Assembly (NCBI GenBank): GCA_937974565.1
Contig: CALJWL010000015.1
Coordinates: 1-64,000, forward strand
DNA from: an uncultured Arenicella sp.
Lineage (GTDB): Bacteria; Pseudomonadota; Gammaproteobacteria; Arenicellales; Arenicellaceae
Direction: 5' to 3'
DNA: 64,000 nucleotides
Part shown: positions 18,129 through 27,110 of the stretch, in pieces
Layout of the letters: the number at the start of each line of letters is the position of its first letter
Position numbering within the stretch: the first letter of the stretch is position 1
Translations under genes and position numbers: made by a program
The notes under the pieces: generated by a model
The model's input: only the letters and a program-made list of their open reading frames with translations
The model's database searches: none
Told to the model about the DNA's origin: nothing

Positions 18129-18608
18129 ATGTCGACCATACTTGATGCACTGAGAAAGTCTGAGCAAGAGCGTAAGCGTACAGATGTGCCAACGTTATCA
18201 GACATGCCGACCCCGCAAGAGTCGGCACGTTGGCCGTTGTACGCAATCGCCATTTTGAGTTTGGTGTTGGCTCTTGTTTTAGGTGTGCTGTTAAGTCAGT
18301 GGTTGTCTGCCCCCAGATCCAAAGAGCCGAGTTCTAGTGGCGTTCTGTCTGCACAAGAACGACCTTTGCCTGATTCGGGGCAACCCACTAATCAAAGCCT
18401 CGACACAACCAGTAACGTAAGCGCAGCGGATGACTTGGTTGTTAATGTGGTGTCTTATTCGGACTCTCCTGAGCAACGTTTTGTTGTGCTTAATGGCAAG
18501 ATGCACAGGGAAAATGACTTTGTGCAAGCGGGTATGAAAGTTCATGAGATTAAACCCAGCGCCGTGGTACTTAACATTCGAGGCGAATTGGTGACTCGTA
18601 CGCCGTAG
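18129..18608 (+). CDS. gspB: GspB/ExeB-like protein
   Basis: A 159-residue bitopic inner-membrane protein. The family start MSTILDALRKSEQERK precedes a helix at about 36-58, a Pro/Ser-rich periplasmic linker, and a C-terminal GspB domain (about 98-157; RFVVLNGKMHRENDFV, then VHEIKPSAVVLNIRGE). It works with GspA to place the type II secretin in the outer membrane; in Aeromonas the ExeA-ExeB pair does this. Its gene follows gspA directly. No strong ribosome site precedes the ATG. Confidence 0.88.
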   Translation: MSTILDALRKSEQERKRTDVPTLSDMPTPQESARWPLYAIAILSLVLALVLGVLLSQWLSAPRSKEPSSSGVLSAQERPLPDSGQPTNQSLDTTSNVSAADDLVVNVVSYSDSPEQRFVVLNGKMHRENDFVQAGMKVHEIKPSAVVLNIRGELVTRTP

Positions 18609-18706
18609 CTTTCTCGAAAACCAATTTCATTTAGGTGGTGAATAATGTTGGCACCGCTAAAGAACTCACAATTTAATATTTCGTGCCAAAAGCGAACTTT
18701 AATCCG

Positions 18707-18734
18707 TTAACTTAGTCATGGCTTTCGTTATAAT
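18707..18734 (+). promoter_or_regulatory. Probable sigma-70 promoter for prfC
   Basis: TTAACT (18707-18712) and a perfect TATAAT (18729-18734) are separated by 16 bp and lie about 33 bp before the prfC start. This is by eye; no start site is known. Confidence 0.45.
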
Positions 18735-18767
18735 TCGCCGTTTGTAAGCCTAAGAGATTTCACCGCC

Positions 18768-20348
18768 ATGACCCAATTACCTCCTGAGGTGGCCAATCGC
18801 CGCACCTTTGCGATTATCTCACACCCGGATGCGGGTAAAACCACCTTAACTGAGCGTTTGCTGTTATCAGGCGGCGCCATTCAAATGGCGGGCAACGTCA
18901 AGGCACGTAAAACGGGTCGTCACGCCACATCGGATTGGATGGAGTTGGAAAAGCAGCGCGGCATCTCAGTGACCTCATCGGTTATGCAGTTTGAGTATGG
19001 CGACAAAATGATCAATCTGCTTGATACACCTGGTCATGCCGACTTTTCAGAGGACACCTACCGCACGCTGACGGCTGTGGATTCAGCCTTGATGGTGATC
19101 GATATTGCCAAAGGTGTGGAAGAGCGAACCATTAAATTGATGGATGTATGTCGATTGCGCACGACTCCTATCATGACCTTTGTTAATAAGATGGATCGAG
19201 AAGGCCGTGATCCAATCGAGGTGATGGACGAGGTTGAATCGGTACTCAACATCCTGTGCGCTCCGATGACTTGGCCGATAGGCATGGGCAAACAGTTTCG
19301 TGGTGTGTACCGAATTTACGATGATGTGCTGCATTTATTTGCAGGGCGGCCTGGGAATGACCCCGAAGAGGATCAATTTATTCAAGGGCTTGAGAATGTA
19401 GAAGTGGACGAATTGTTGGGTGCAATGGCGGCAGACTTGCGTGATGAACTGGAACTGGTAAAAGGCGCGAGTAACGAGTTTGATTTAGATTTGTATCTTA
19501 GTGGTGATTTAACGCCTGTGTTTTTTGGTTCGGCGATTGCGACTTTGGGCATTGATGAATTGATGGAGAATTTTGCGAAGTACGCTCCAGCGCCGCAAGG
19601 GCGCGCGGCAGAAACACGGGAAGTAAGCTCTGACGAAAAAAAATTCACTGGCTTTGTGTTCAAAATTCAAGCCAATATGGACCCAGCTCATCATGACCGC
19701 ATTGCGTTTATGCGGATTACCTCAGGTAAGTTCACTAAAGGGAAAAAGCTTCGTCATGTCAGGCTTAAGCGTGATATGGCGATTAACAATGCGAGTTCAT
19801 TTATGGCGTCCAAACGCGATGCCACAGACGAGGCTTGGGCTGGCGATATTCTGGGGGTACATAATCATGGCACCATTCAGATTGGCGACACTTTCACCGA
19901 GGGTGAAGATTTAAAGTTCACTGGCATTCCCAATTTTGCGCCAGAGTTGTTTCGTCGTGTGAGGCTGAGAGACCCTTTGCGAGCTAAAGCATTGCAAAAA
20001 GGCTTAATCCAGTTAAGTGAAGAGGGCGCAACGCAAGTGTTTCGACCCCTGCAAAATAACGACATGATTCTCGGTGCTGTCGGCGTGTTGCAGTTCGATG
20101 TTGTTGCGCATCGTTTGAAAGCCGAATACAACGTAGAGTGCAGTTTCGAGGCGGTGCAGGTCGCAACAGCAAGATGGTTAAAGTTTCCTGATGCGAAGAT
20201 GGAAGAAGAATTTCGTCGTAAAAACGAACAAAATTTGGCAGTGGACGGCGCCGATGAGTTAACTTACGTGGCGCCGAATATGGTGAACCTGCAGCTCACG
20301 ATGGAGCGTTGGCCAGATCTGGAATTCCGCACCACACGTGAAATATAG
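18768..20348 (+). CDS. prfC: Peptide chain release factor 3
   Basis: RF3 is the translational GTPase that removes RF1 and RF2 from the ribosome after peptide release. GTPase motifs: G1 [10 protein letters not shown] near residue 18, DTPGHADF (G3) and NKMDREGRD (G4); the [20 protein letters not shown] segment after G1 distinguishes RF3 from EF-G. Length (526 aa) and the C-terminal domains are as in E. coli. It follows gspB after a gap with its own promoter. It is convergent with the LytTR regulator gene, with only 38 bp and no clear terminator between. Confidence 0.97.
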   Translation: MTQLPPEVANRRTFAIISHPDAGKTTLTERLLLSGGAIQMAGNVKARKTGRHATSDWMELEKQRGISVTSSVMQFEYGDKMINLLDTPGHADFSEDTYRTLTAVDSALMVIDIAKGVEERTIKLMDVCRLRTTPIMTFVNKMDREGRDPIEVMDEVESVLNILCAPMTWPIGMGKQFRGVYRIYDDVLHLFAGRPGNDPEEDQFIQGLENVEVDELLGAMAADLRDELELVKGASNEFDLDLYLSGDLTPVFFGSAIATLGIDELMENFAKYAPAPQGRAAETREVSSDEKKFTGFVFKIQANMDPAHHDRIAFMRITSGKFTKGKKLRHVRLKRDMAINNASSFMASKRDATDEAWAGDILGVHNHGTIQIGDTFTEGEDLKFTGIPNFAPELFRRVRLRDPLRAKALQKGLIQLSEEGATQVFRPLQNNDMILGAVGVLQFDVVAHRLKAEYNVECSFEAVQVATARWLKFPDAKMEEEFRRKNEQNLAVDGADELTYVAPNMVNLQLTMERWPDLEFRTTREI

Positions 20349-20386
20349 CGGCAAAGCCAAAGCTAAGTCATCAGCGAACGGGCGCC

Positions 20387-21100
20387 TTAAAAGCTTAATA
20401 TGCGTCGAAGGTCAGTGCCATTGCGGCGGCTAGTTTCGATGCGCTGGCCATCACTCATTGTTAGGTCGTAACCATCAGTGATGCTTTCGCTGATAGATTT
20501 GATGTGGTTTAGGTTCACGATGAATTGCCGATTAGCGCGAAAAAAATGGCTGGTGGGTAATTTTTCTTCCACATTGCTTAAGGCTTTTTTAATAAACGCC
20601 TTGTTGGAACCGAAAAAGGCGCGGACGTGGTTTTTGCAGCTTTCAAAGTAAAGCACTTCTCGCAAGGCCACTAAATGGCAGTCGTCGCCATCTTTGATGA
20701 AAATTTTGCTGTCGATTTCAAAGCGCTCAGTTTCGCTGCTGGCCGAATCCGATGGCTCGGCGCCCAGCTTATCAATGGCTTGCCCCAATCGTTCAGTGCT
20801 GATGGGTTTGAGTAAATAATCAACTGGGTTGTAGTCAAATGAGCGGCATGCGTATTCAGAATGCGCGGTGGTGAAAATTACCTTAGGGATATAATCAAGT
20901 TTGTCGAGTAAATCAAAACCACTTTCTCCTGGCATGTGGATATCCAAAAACAGCGCTTCCGGCCGCAATTCTTTGATCAGTTTGAGTGCGGTTTCAGGGT
21001 GATTTGCATCGCCGATAATCGTGATTTCATCGAATGTGTTGAGCATGCGTATTAAACCCTCACGTGCCAACCTTGAATCTTCTACAACAATCGCTCTCAT
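20387..21100 (-). CDS. LytTR-family response regulator
   Basis: A two-domain regulator of 237 aa. The receiver (about 1-118) has E7/D8, phospho-acceptor D53 (FLDIHMPGESG), a T in FTTAHS and the conserved Lys in YLLKPIS. The LytTR DNA-binding domain (about 135-237; FRANRQFIVNLNHIKSI) follows. The ATG is four bases after the stop of the LytS-like kinase gene, so the two form one unit and are very likely cognate partners. Targets are unknown; LytTR sites are not obvious nearby. Confidence 0.9.
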   Translation of the reverse strand: MRAIVVEDSRLAREGLIRMLNTFDEITIIGDANHPETALKLIKELRPEALFLDIHMPGESGFDLLDKLDYIPKVIFTTAHSEYACRSFDYNPVDYLLKPISTERLGQAIDKLGAEPSDSASSETERFEIDSKIFIKDGDDCHLVALREVLYFESCKNHVRAFFGSNKAFIKKALSNVEEKLPTSHFFRANRQFIVNLNHIKSISESITDGYDLTMSDGQRIETSRRNGTDLRRILSF

Positions 21101-21103
21101 TGA

Positions 21104-22393
21104 TTATTTCTCTTTAAGTGGGTTTTCGTTTGTTTTTTGAGTGCCCTGGGGTGGTTCTCTATCATCGTCTAACGGTTGTTGAGGTATGTTGAGTATCGCG
21201 CAATGGCGCCCGTTCAAGGTGTTTGTTTCAAGGCTCGCCAGGTTTCCATAAAGCAAGTCAAGCCGCTGTTCTATGTTAAGCAAGCCTATGCCAGATTCAC
21301 TGTTTTTGTGCTGATGGTTTGCTGATAAGTCATTGCAAACGGTAAGTGAGAGTACGTTGTTTTTAAATTTGGCTGATACCGAAATTTCACCGCCTTCTGC
21401 AATGTTTTCGATGCCGTGCTTTACGGCATTTTCCAGTAACATTTGCAATGCCATGGGTGGCACAGTGCATTGCATAAATTCGGTTGGCACATCCATAGAA
21501 AACGTCAGGCGTTCTTCAAATTGTATCTGTACCAAGTCGATGTATTTTTGACTGATTTCAACTTCTCGTTCAAAGGTCACCTTGCTTTGCTTTGAACTGT
21601 CTAACGAGTATCGTAATACATGGGATAATGACATCAGCATGACTTCGGCATTGTTTGCGTCCTCCTGAATCATAAAACGAATGTTGTTAAGGGCATTAAA
21701 CAAGAAATGCGGATTTAATTGATTAGACAAACTGCTTAACTCAGCTTCGCGTAGGCTGTTTTGCAGTCGCAGATTGGCGATCTCTATTTCTTTGGTTTGT
21801 CGGCGACTGGTCACACTCATGTAAAGAGTCATCCAGCACAGTAAGTGAAAGCTTGTGATAAATAGGTTTCTAACGCTAAATTCAATCAGCACTTCAAAGC
21901 CAGATGCACTGGGGTTATGAAGTTGAAAAAAACGTTGTACATCATCTAAAAAGATAATGTTGATTGTGACCAAAAGTAGCGTAATAGGCACAGAAAAAAA
22001 GACGGCGCAGCCCACGCATTTGATTAGAACGGGTACTTGCGGTTGGGTATCCCAGTGCGCTCTTTTGTAATGGCTTCTGAAGATCAATGTCGCCAAGGAA
22101 AAGCCACTAACCCACACCGCTAATGAAAAAAATTGATAGTCCCAAATGAAGCTTGGCCGCAACAAAAGACTGAGAATCATGTCCATGGCCACCAGTGCTG
22201 AGAGGCCGCCTAGGTGATAAGCCCAAAAGTCTGAGCTGGCTTCAAATAAATCTCTGTTGACGTTGTTTTTAATGCTGCTTAAGAACTCAGAGAAATCGCG
22301 GCGAGCCCGTTGCACTACAACGTGGTTTTTGATTTGTTCGAACATAGTGGAAGCGAGCCTCTTGTACGTGTTTTGGTGAAACTCATCGCGCAT
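21104..22393 (-). CDS. LytS/YehU-type membrane histidine kinase
   Basis: A 429-residue sensor kinase. Four predicted membrane helices lie at about 60-190. The His_kinase domain follows (NQLNPHFLFNALNNIRF, phospho-acceptor His near 238), then an HATPase domain with LLENAVKHGIE and GIGLLNIEQRL. The first ATG at 22393 overlaps the upstream small gene by 11 bp; a second in-frame ATG 16 codons later has a weak AGAGG, so the exact start is uncertain. It pairs with the LytTR regulator four bases downstream. The membrane region gives no clue to the signal. Confidence 0.87.
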   Translation of the reverse strand: MRDEFHQNTYKRLASTMFEQIKNHVVVQRARRDFSEFLSSIKNNVNRDLFEASSDFWAYHLGGLSALVAMDMILSLLLRPSFIWDYQFFSLAVWVSGFSLATLIFRSHYKRAHWDTQPQVPVLIKCVGCAVFFSVPITLLLVTINIIFLDDVQRFFQLHNPSASGFEVLIEFSVRNLFITSFHLLCWMTLYMSVTSRRQTKEIEIANLRLQNSLREAELSSLSNQLNPHFLFNALNNIRFMIQEDANNAEVMLMSLSHVLRYSLDSSKQSKVTFEREVEISQKYIDLVQIQFEERLTFSMDVPTEFMQCTVPPMALQMLLENAVKHGIENIAEGGEISVSAKFKNNVLSLTVCNDLSANHQHKNSESGIGLLNIEQRLDLLYGNLASLETNTLNGRHCAILNIPQQPLDDDREPPQGTQKTNENPLKEK

Positions 22394-22670
22394 TTGAGAT
22401 AAGAGTCAATGCGTCAACACCTGCGGCTGTTAGCTCAAATACAACTTTCTCGACTTTAAAGATAAGGTTTCGTGTTGCGCAGTCTGAATCTTGCGATGAT
22501 AAGCGTTGTATCGCAAGGTTTGCCGGGCGGTTGACATTGATAGGGTCGCTGAACATTGAGAATAGTGGCGTTCGGCTGTGTTCTCCTTCTTTAATGCGGT
22601 TTATTTGCCATACTGAAGTTATCAGCCCAGCAATAATGATAGTGGTACATACCCACTCTTGCGTCTTCAT
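22383..22670 (-). CDS. Small membrane-anchored hypothetical protein
   Basis: A 95-residue protein with one N-terminal hydrophobic segment (about 7-22) and a soluble remainder with two Cys (in DSDCATRN and near the start). AGGTGGAG lies six bases before the ATG, a strong ribosome site. It overlaps the LytS-like kinase gene by 11 bp, so the two are translationally coupled. I do not recognise a family. The position suggests an accessory or signal-input protein for the kinase, but this is only inference. Confidence 0.65.
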   Translation of the reverse strand: MKTQEWVCTTIIIAGLITSVWQINRIKEGEHSRTPLFSMFSDPINVNRPANLAIQRLSSQDSDCATRNLIFKVEKVVFELTAAGVDALTLISNAR

Positions 22671-22848
22671 TTTTCACTCCACCTAAGATAAAAAACAGTG
22701 TCCTAGAAACCGGTTGTTGAGGGCTTCTGGTAATAACGTGGAGGCAGTGTCCCACTTTTTAATTGTGGATGAGGAAAAAGGTGCCGAACGGCGACATGAT
22801 TGGATGAATGGTAAAGAGTGGCTAAGCGTAAGTAGGTCGGCGACCTGA

Positions 22849-23694
22849 TCAACGAATTGATTCTGCGATGGCCCCTTTGCCAATGCCTTCGAAAGCGTGT
22901 ACTTTGAAATGCGCATCTGATTCGGCTTCCAGCAGTTCTAATACATGCTCGGCAATGCACTCGACAGTGGAGTCGCAGCGCATCATGTGCACGCGTTCTT
23001 CGTTGATATTGAGCTTGAAAGCGCCTTGTTCACTCATGTAGGAGAATTCCATGCGCCCGCGTTTTAGCAGGGTGACGTCTTCGTCCGTTCCTAAGTAAAT
23101 GTCGCGCCACAATCGCGCCATCTTCTTCTCTAAATATCGATTACGACGTTTGTTTTTCCATATTTTGATGGTTGAACGATGGCCGTGAGCGATGCGCTGG
23201 CAGTTACCATCGTGTTTTTTAAGCCCATGACTGTAAGTGTAAAATGCACCCAAGCCCGATTCCTTTCTTAGGTTTATGGTTAGATCAGTTACGTTTTTTG
23301 GCAGAGCCGCCAGTAGTTTCGCTTTTAAAAAAGCGGCAACGTGTTTTTTTGAAACCCTTTTTTTCTCAATCAAGCAGAGGGCCGATTGCGGTGAGATGTG
23401 TCGTACCCAGTCACTGTCTTTTAATGTGAATTTAAGCTCGGTCGCCCCTGTTTTTAGGTGGTTGAGCGACAAGCCGTTGTAATTCTTGGGTATCAGCAGT
23501 TTATGGTCAACCTCATTATCGATTACTTGTTTGATGGTTTTTTTAACCTTAGAGAAATCGAATATCATGCTTTGGTGATCCAGTTCACCAACCAGCTCTA
23601 TATCAACCGACCAGCTTGCTCCTATTAGGCCACGTTTTGGATCCAAAACAGAGCAGTCTATTGCGGTGAGATTATTGACAAAAAGGCGAGGCAT
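22849..23694 (-). CDS. Two-domain 6-pyruvoyl-tetrahydropterin synthase/QueD-like protein
   Basis: A 281-residue protein of the T-fold QueD/6-PTPS family, twice the usual single-domain length. The first half has the family's later motifs (MIFDF at 43-47, VDHKLLIP at 62-69 with D63-H64) but lacks the zinc His. The second half has the early motifs (YSHGL with H156, then C165 and HGH with H170 and H172) and a late Glu in AFEGIG (E269). The zinc site and Cys nucleophile are therefore in one half and the catalytic Asp-His in the other. Normal family products are 6-carboxy- or 6-pyruvoyl-tetrahydropterin. Genes for queuosine steps are not adjacent. Confidence 0.75.
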   Translation of the reverse strand: MPRLFVNNLTAIDCSVLDPKRGLIGASWSVDIELVGELDHQSMIFDFSKVKKTIKQVIDNEVDHKLLIPKNYNGLSLNHLKTGATELKFTLKDSDWVRHISPQSALCLIEKKRVSKKHVAAFLKAKLLAALPKNVTDLTINLRKESGLGAFYTYSHGLKKHDGNCQRIAHGHRSTIKIWKNKRRNRYLEKKMARLWRDIYLGTDEDVTLLKRGRMEFSYMSEQGAFKLNINEERVHMMRCDSTVECIAEHVLELLEAESDAHFKVHAFEGIGKGAIAESIR

Positions 23695-23978
23695 TGACGG
23701 TTCCTGAATAGTTCCTAACTGTTTCTCACAAATTTTAGTAGGTTATTGACTTTAAAGATGTCAGTATTGCTTTAATTACCACTGAAAATACCTTAGATAC
23801 CTTTATTTCACCTTGGAAAGAGAGCTAATAACAACGCCGCAGGTGTTTGCCTCTTATAGGTATTTCTCGTTTCAATTAAGAATATTGTAGTCTACGTTTC
23901 TTTCGCTCAGCAGATAAGCTGAGGTTTTGTTGAAATTATACTACAATCCGCAGCGTACAATTTTCTTGTTTTTGTTTT

Positions 23979-25385
23979 ATGACCGTTACTCGATTTCCCC
24001 CTAGCCCGACCGGCTATCTTCATATTGGTGGTGCCCGCACCGCGCTTTATTCTTGGTTGCACGCTCGCCAAACTGGTGGCAAGTTCGTACTTCGTATTGA
24101 AGACACGGATTTAGAGCGTTCAACTCAGGAGTCCGTACAAGCCATTTTAGATGGCATGCAGTGGTTAGGGCTTGACTATGATGAAGGCCCGTATTATCAA
24201 ACGCAACGCTTTGATCGCTATAAAGAGGTGATTGATCAATTGTTGGTTGATGGTCACGCTTATCATTGTGAGTGCAGTAAAGATCGCCTCGACCAAATGC
24301 GCGAAGAACAAAAAGCCGCTGGCGTGAAACCCAAATACGATGGACGATGCAGGTCTTTAGGTTTAACTAATGCGGATAACACGGTTGTTCGATTCAAAAA
24401 CCCTTTGGGTGGGGATGTTATTGTTCGAGATTTGGTTAAAGGAAATATCGTCATTTCAAATCAGGAGTTAGATGACTTGGTTATCGCGCGGCCTGACGGT
24501 GTGCCGACGTACAATTTAACTGTGGTGGTCGATGATATGGATATGGGGATCACGCATGTGATACGTGGAGACGACCATATTAATAACACGCCACGCCAGA
24601 TAAACATTCTTGAAGCTTTGGGTGTTCAATTGCCTTTGTATGCCCATGTGCCGATGATTTTGGGTGAAGATGGTGCGCGTATGTCTAAACGTCATGGCGC
24701 CGTTGGGGTAATGCAATATCGCGACGATGGGTTTTTGCCCGATGCGTTGTTAAATTATTTGGTGCGTTTAGGTTGGTCACACGGTGATCAGGAATTATTC
24801 AGTCGCGCTGATTTACTTGAGTTATTCAGAGTAGAAGACGTCAGTCGTGCGTCATCTACCTTTAATCCTGAAAAATTATTATGGGTAAACCAAGAAAAAA
24901 TAAAAGCCCTGAGTCCTAAAGAGTTGCTGGCCGCCAGTCAATGGCATTTTAAGCAGGCCGGTTTAAACATTGAAGCGAATGATTATGCTCATGACGTTAT
25001 TGCCTTAATTCAAGAGCGCTGCAAAACATTGTTGGACGTGGTTGATCAGTCGCGTTGGTTTTTTTCAGCGGTAAGCGAATACGATGCAAAAGCCGTTAAG
25101 AAATGGATCAAAGTGGGGTCTGATTCGTTGCTGGCGTCATTGATTGCTAAATTGGAGAGTTTGGATGAATGGAAAGCCGAAGTGATTCAAGCTGTCGTGC
25201 AGGCGGTTGTGGATGAAAATGATGTTGGTTTTGCAAAAGTGGCTCAACCCGTGCGCATCGCGGTTACCGGTGGAACAATGTCACCCTCAATAGATCAAAC
25301 TTTGGCGCAACTTGGGCGTAAAGAATCCTTGTTGCGATTAAAGGCTGGGCACGCTGAATTTTCAGGCCTTATTGTACGACGATAG
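23979..25385 (+). CDS. gltX: Glutamyl-tRNA synthetase
   Basis: A class I aminoacyl-tRNA synthetase that charges tRNA(Glu). The HIGH-type motif FPPSPTGYLHIGGARTALYS is at the N-terminus and the KMSKS-type motif (RMSKRHG) near residue 234. A Cys-rich insertion (YHCECSKDRL, then YDGRCR) matches the zinc region. The C-terminal anticodon-binding domain is complete. At 468 aa it is the standard length. It is single, read divergently from the QueD-like gene. The preceding 284 bp include a CTCAGC/GCTGAG hairpin (about 23909-23926) and a TATACT-like -10 just upstream. Confidence 0.97.
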   Translation: MTVTRFPPSPTGYLHIGGARTALYSWLHARQTGGKFVLRIEDTDLERSTQESVQAILDGMQWLGLDYDEGPYYQTQRFDRYKEVIDQLLVDGHAYHCECSKDRLDQMREEQKAAGVKPKYDGRCRSLGLTNADNTVVRFKNPLGGDVIVRDLVKGNIVISNQELDDLVIARPDGVPTYNLTVVVDDMDMGITHVIRGDDHINNTPRQINILEALGVQLPLYAHVPMILGEDGARMSKRHGAVGVMQYRDDGFLPDALLNYLVRLGWSHGDQELFSRADLLELFRVEDVSRASSTFNPEKLLWVNQEKIKALSPKELLAASQWHFKQAGLNIEANDYAHDVIALIQERCKTLLDVVDQSRWFFSAVSEYDAKAVKKWIKVGSDSLLASLIAKLESLDEWKAEVIQAVVQAVVDENDVGFAKVAQPVRIAVTGGTMSPSIDQTLAQLGRKESLLRLKAGHAEFSGLIVRR

Positions 25386-26419
25386 TGCGCCACCCTTGCT
25401 GATTTATTTTAACGCCTTCATTTCAATGAATAAAATGTAAATGGGGGTGACCCTGGCGGCTCAGGCTGCTAGAATTTGTTACCTTGGTTTAGCCTGCAAT
25501 TTAATTGACACAATTAAATGTGTCGCCGATAGCAGGCGCTAATTAACTCTGCGTAAGACGGAGTGTTGTTATAAAAAATAAAATAATAGAAACGATTTAG
25601 TCTAGGCCGTGGTTTGCTGGCACGATAACTGTGTTAGGTAAACCTCGGATGGCTGCCTTAGGAGAAAAAGTGTGCAATGTGGCACATGGGCTCTTTTTAG
25701 AGCTTTGATCTGGTCCGTTGATTTAGGTGTTATGCCTTTGCAATGCGCATCACAACGAAAAATTTACCGTAAACCCATTTTATTTTTTTAGGATGAGGTT
25801 GATTGTGCAATTTATGCACTGCAAAGAGTGATTTTTTGTTGTGTGGGTGTGATTGGTTGGATTTCAGTAAAATTTCCTCTCCATGTCTCTTTTTTCATAC
25901 ATAGTGTCTCGAAAAACAGTAAGGCAACGCAACATAGTTGGTGTTTGGTTAATAGCCAGTTACTCTCCTTGTCGTGTTCAGCGGTCTAGTCAATGAAAAT
26001 CTATTGTTATTGCTGGTTGTGAATTGCAGCTTAGTAGTGTTTACTACGGGGCTGGCATCATTAATTAAAAAGATAGTTGGTTGAGGCAATGAGGTCGCAA
26101 CCGCGCTATTAAAAATAAAAGTGCCACCTCAGCAAGCATTAGTGATCAGTGAGTGAGCTGATTTGTTAATCGAACCCAAACTGTTTTATTGTAATAGTGG
26201 CATTAGGGTTTGAGTCTTGCGAAGAATAAGTTTTAATTTGTAGTTGAGTCTGTTGTTTGAGTTTTTGTCTGGTTGTTGTCGATGTGATCGCAATGTACGG
26301 GCGCCAAGGATGCCAACAAGTCAGCTGTGAGTTTTAAATCAATCAGTCTCTGCTGGTGCAGGGGGTGGTTACCATTGAATCTAGCTAAGTAGATTTCATT
26401 ACAAGAGGTTAAGTCTAAA
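25386..26419. other. 1-kb region without genes before the TonB operon
   Basis: I find no convincing protein frame, tRNA or known RNA here. It holds several small inverted repeats: the nested set at 25491-25537 (listed separately), TGTGC/GCACA near 25671-25687, GCTC/GAGC at about 25688-25702 and GTGCA/TGCAC at 25805-25819. The part nearest the DUF3450 gene must hold the promoter of the TonB operon. I could not see a clear Fur box. The length and AT-rich, hairpin-rich content suggest a long regulatory leader or an unannotated RNA. Confidence 0.4.
25491..25537. repeat. Nested and mutually exclusive inverted repeats
   Basis: ATTTAATTG (25499-25507) and CAATTAAAT (25511-25519) form a perfect 9-bp stem with a 3-base loop. 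GACACA (25507-25512) and TGTGTC (25519-25524) form an alternative 6-bp stem that uses the same bases. Both sit inside a GCCTGC/GCAGGC stem (25492-25497 and 25532-25537). Only one inner hairpin can form at a time. Confidence 0.5.
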
Positions 26420-27109
26420 ATGAGAAAATCTGTGTTGAATTGGATTGGTCGAGTCGTAGCGGTAGGCGCTATTGCTGCGACCGCTGCTACCACCGGGTGG
26501 GCGCAATCATCAGGCGGTCGGTCGGTTGATAGCGAGTTTGCGCGCGAATTGAAGCTGGTAGAAGCTTTAAAAGTGTATAACGCTCAACTGCAAGACCAGT
26601 TGACAGCGCAAGCAAAAGCCAACTCTGAAATTCAAGCGTCCATCGAGTCAGCTAAAGCTCTAGAGCCACAAGTTGCCCCGTTGTTGGAGAAAATGTTGAC
26701 GGCATTGGACAAATTTGTACAAGCAGATTTGCCGTTCAAGCTTGAAGAGCGTCAAGAGAGTATTGGTCGTCTGAAAGCCCTAATGTTAGACACCACCGCC
26801 ACCACATCGATCCGCTATCGCAGCATCATGGATATCTATGCTGCTGAAATGGAATATGGCACAACGTACGAAGCGTATGATTCGGTGATCAATGAGACGC
26901 CAGTCGATATGTTACGTGTGGGCCGAATTGGTTTGTTTTATCAAACTAAAGATCAGCAAACGTCCGCTATGTACGACAATGTCAATAAGTCGTGGAAAAT
27001 TTTGCCAGAAAGCACTAATCGCAATGTTCGTAAAGCCATTAAGGTGGCTGCGAAAACGGTAGCACCAGAACTGTTGAGCTTGATGACTAATGCTCCGGAG
27101 GGCTCGTAA
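26420..27109 (+). CDS. DUF3450 family protein, first copy
   Basis: A 229-residue exported protein: signal peptide (about 1-28, cleavage after GWA), then a long coiled coil (about 38-100) with the family's EKMLTALDKFVQADLPFKLE segment, then a small C-terminal domain (VGRIGLFYQTKD). DUF3450 genes regularly precede TtpC-type MotA/TolQ/ExbB genes in marine gammaproteobacteria. The family function is unknown; a periplasmic scaffold or partner of TtpC is likely. The TtpC start is two bases after this stop. It heads the operon after a 1-kb gap. Confidence 0.85.
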   Translation: MRKSVLNWIGRVVAVGAIAATAATTGWAQSSGGRSVDSEFARELKLVEALKVYNAQLQDQLTAQAKANSEIQASIESAKALEPQVAPLLEKMLTALDKFVQADLPFKLEERQESIGRLKALMLDTTATTSIRYRSIMDIYAAEMEYGTTYEAYDSVINETPVDMLRVGRIGLFYQTKDQQTSAMYDNVNKSWKILPESTNRNVRKAIKVAAKTVAPELLSLMTNAPEGS

Positions 27110-27110
27110 T

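Noticed and set aside
18645-18710. 21-codon frame with AGGTGG upstream of prfC
   Set aside because: Too short, no features, and its end overlaps the predicted prfC -35 element. It could be a leader peptide, but nothing supports that.
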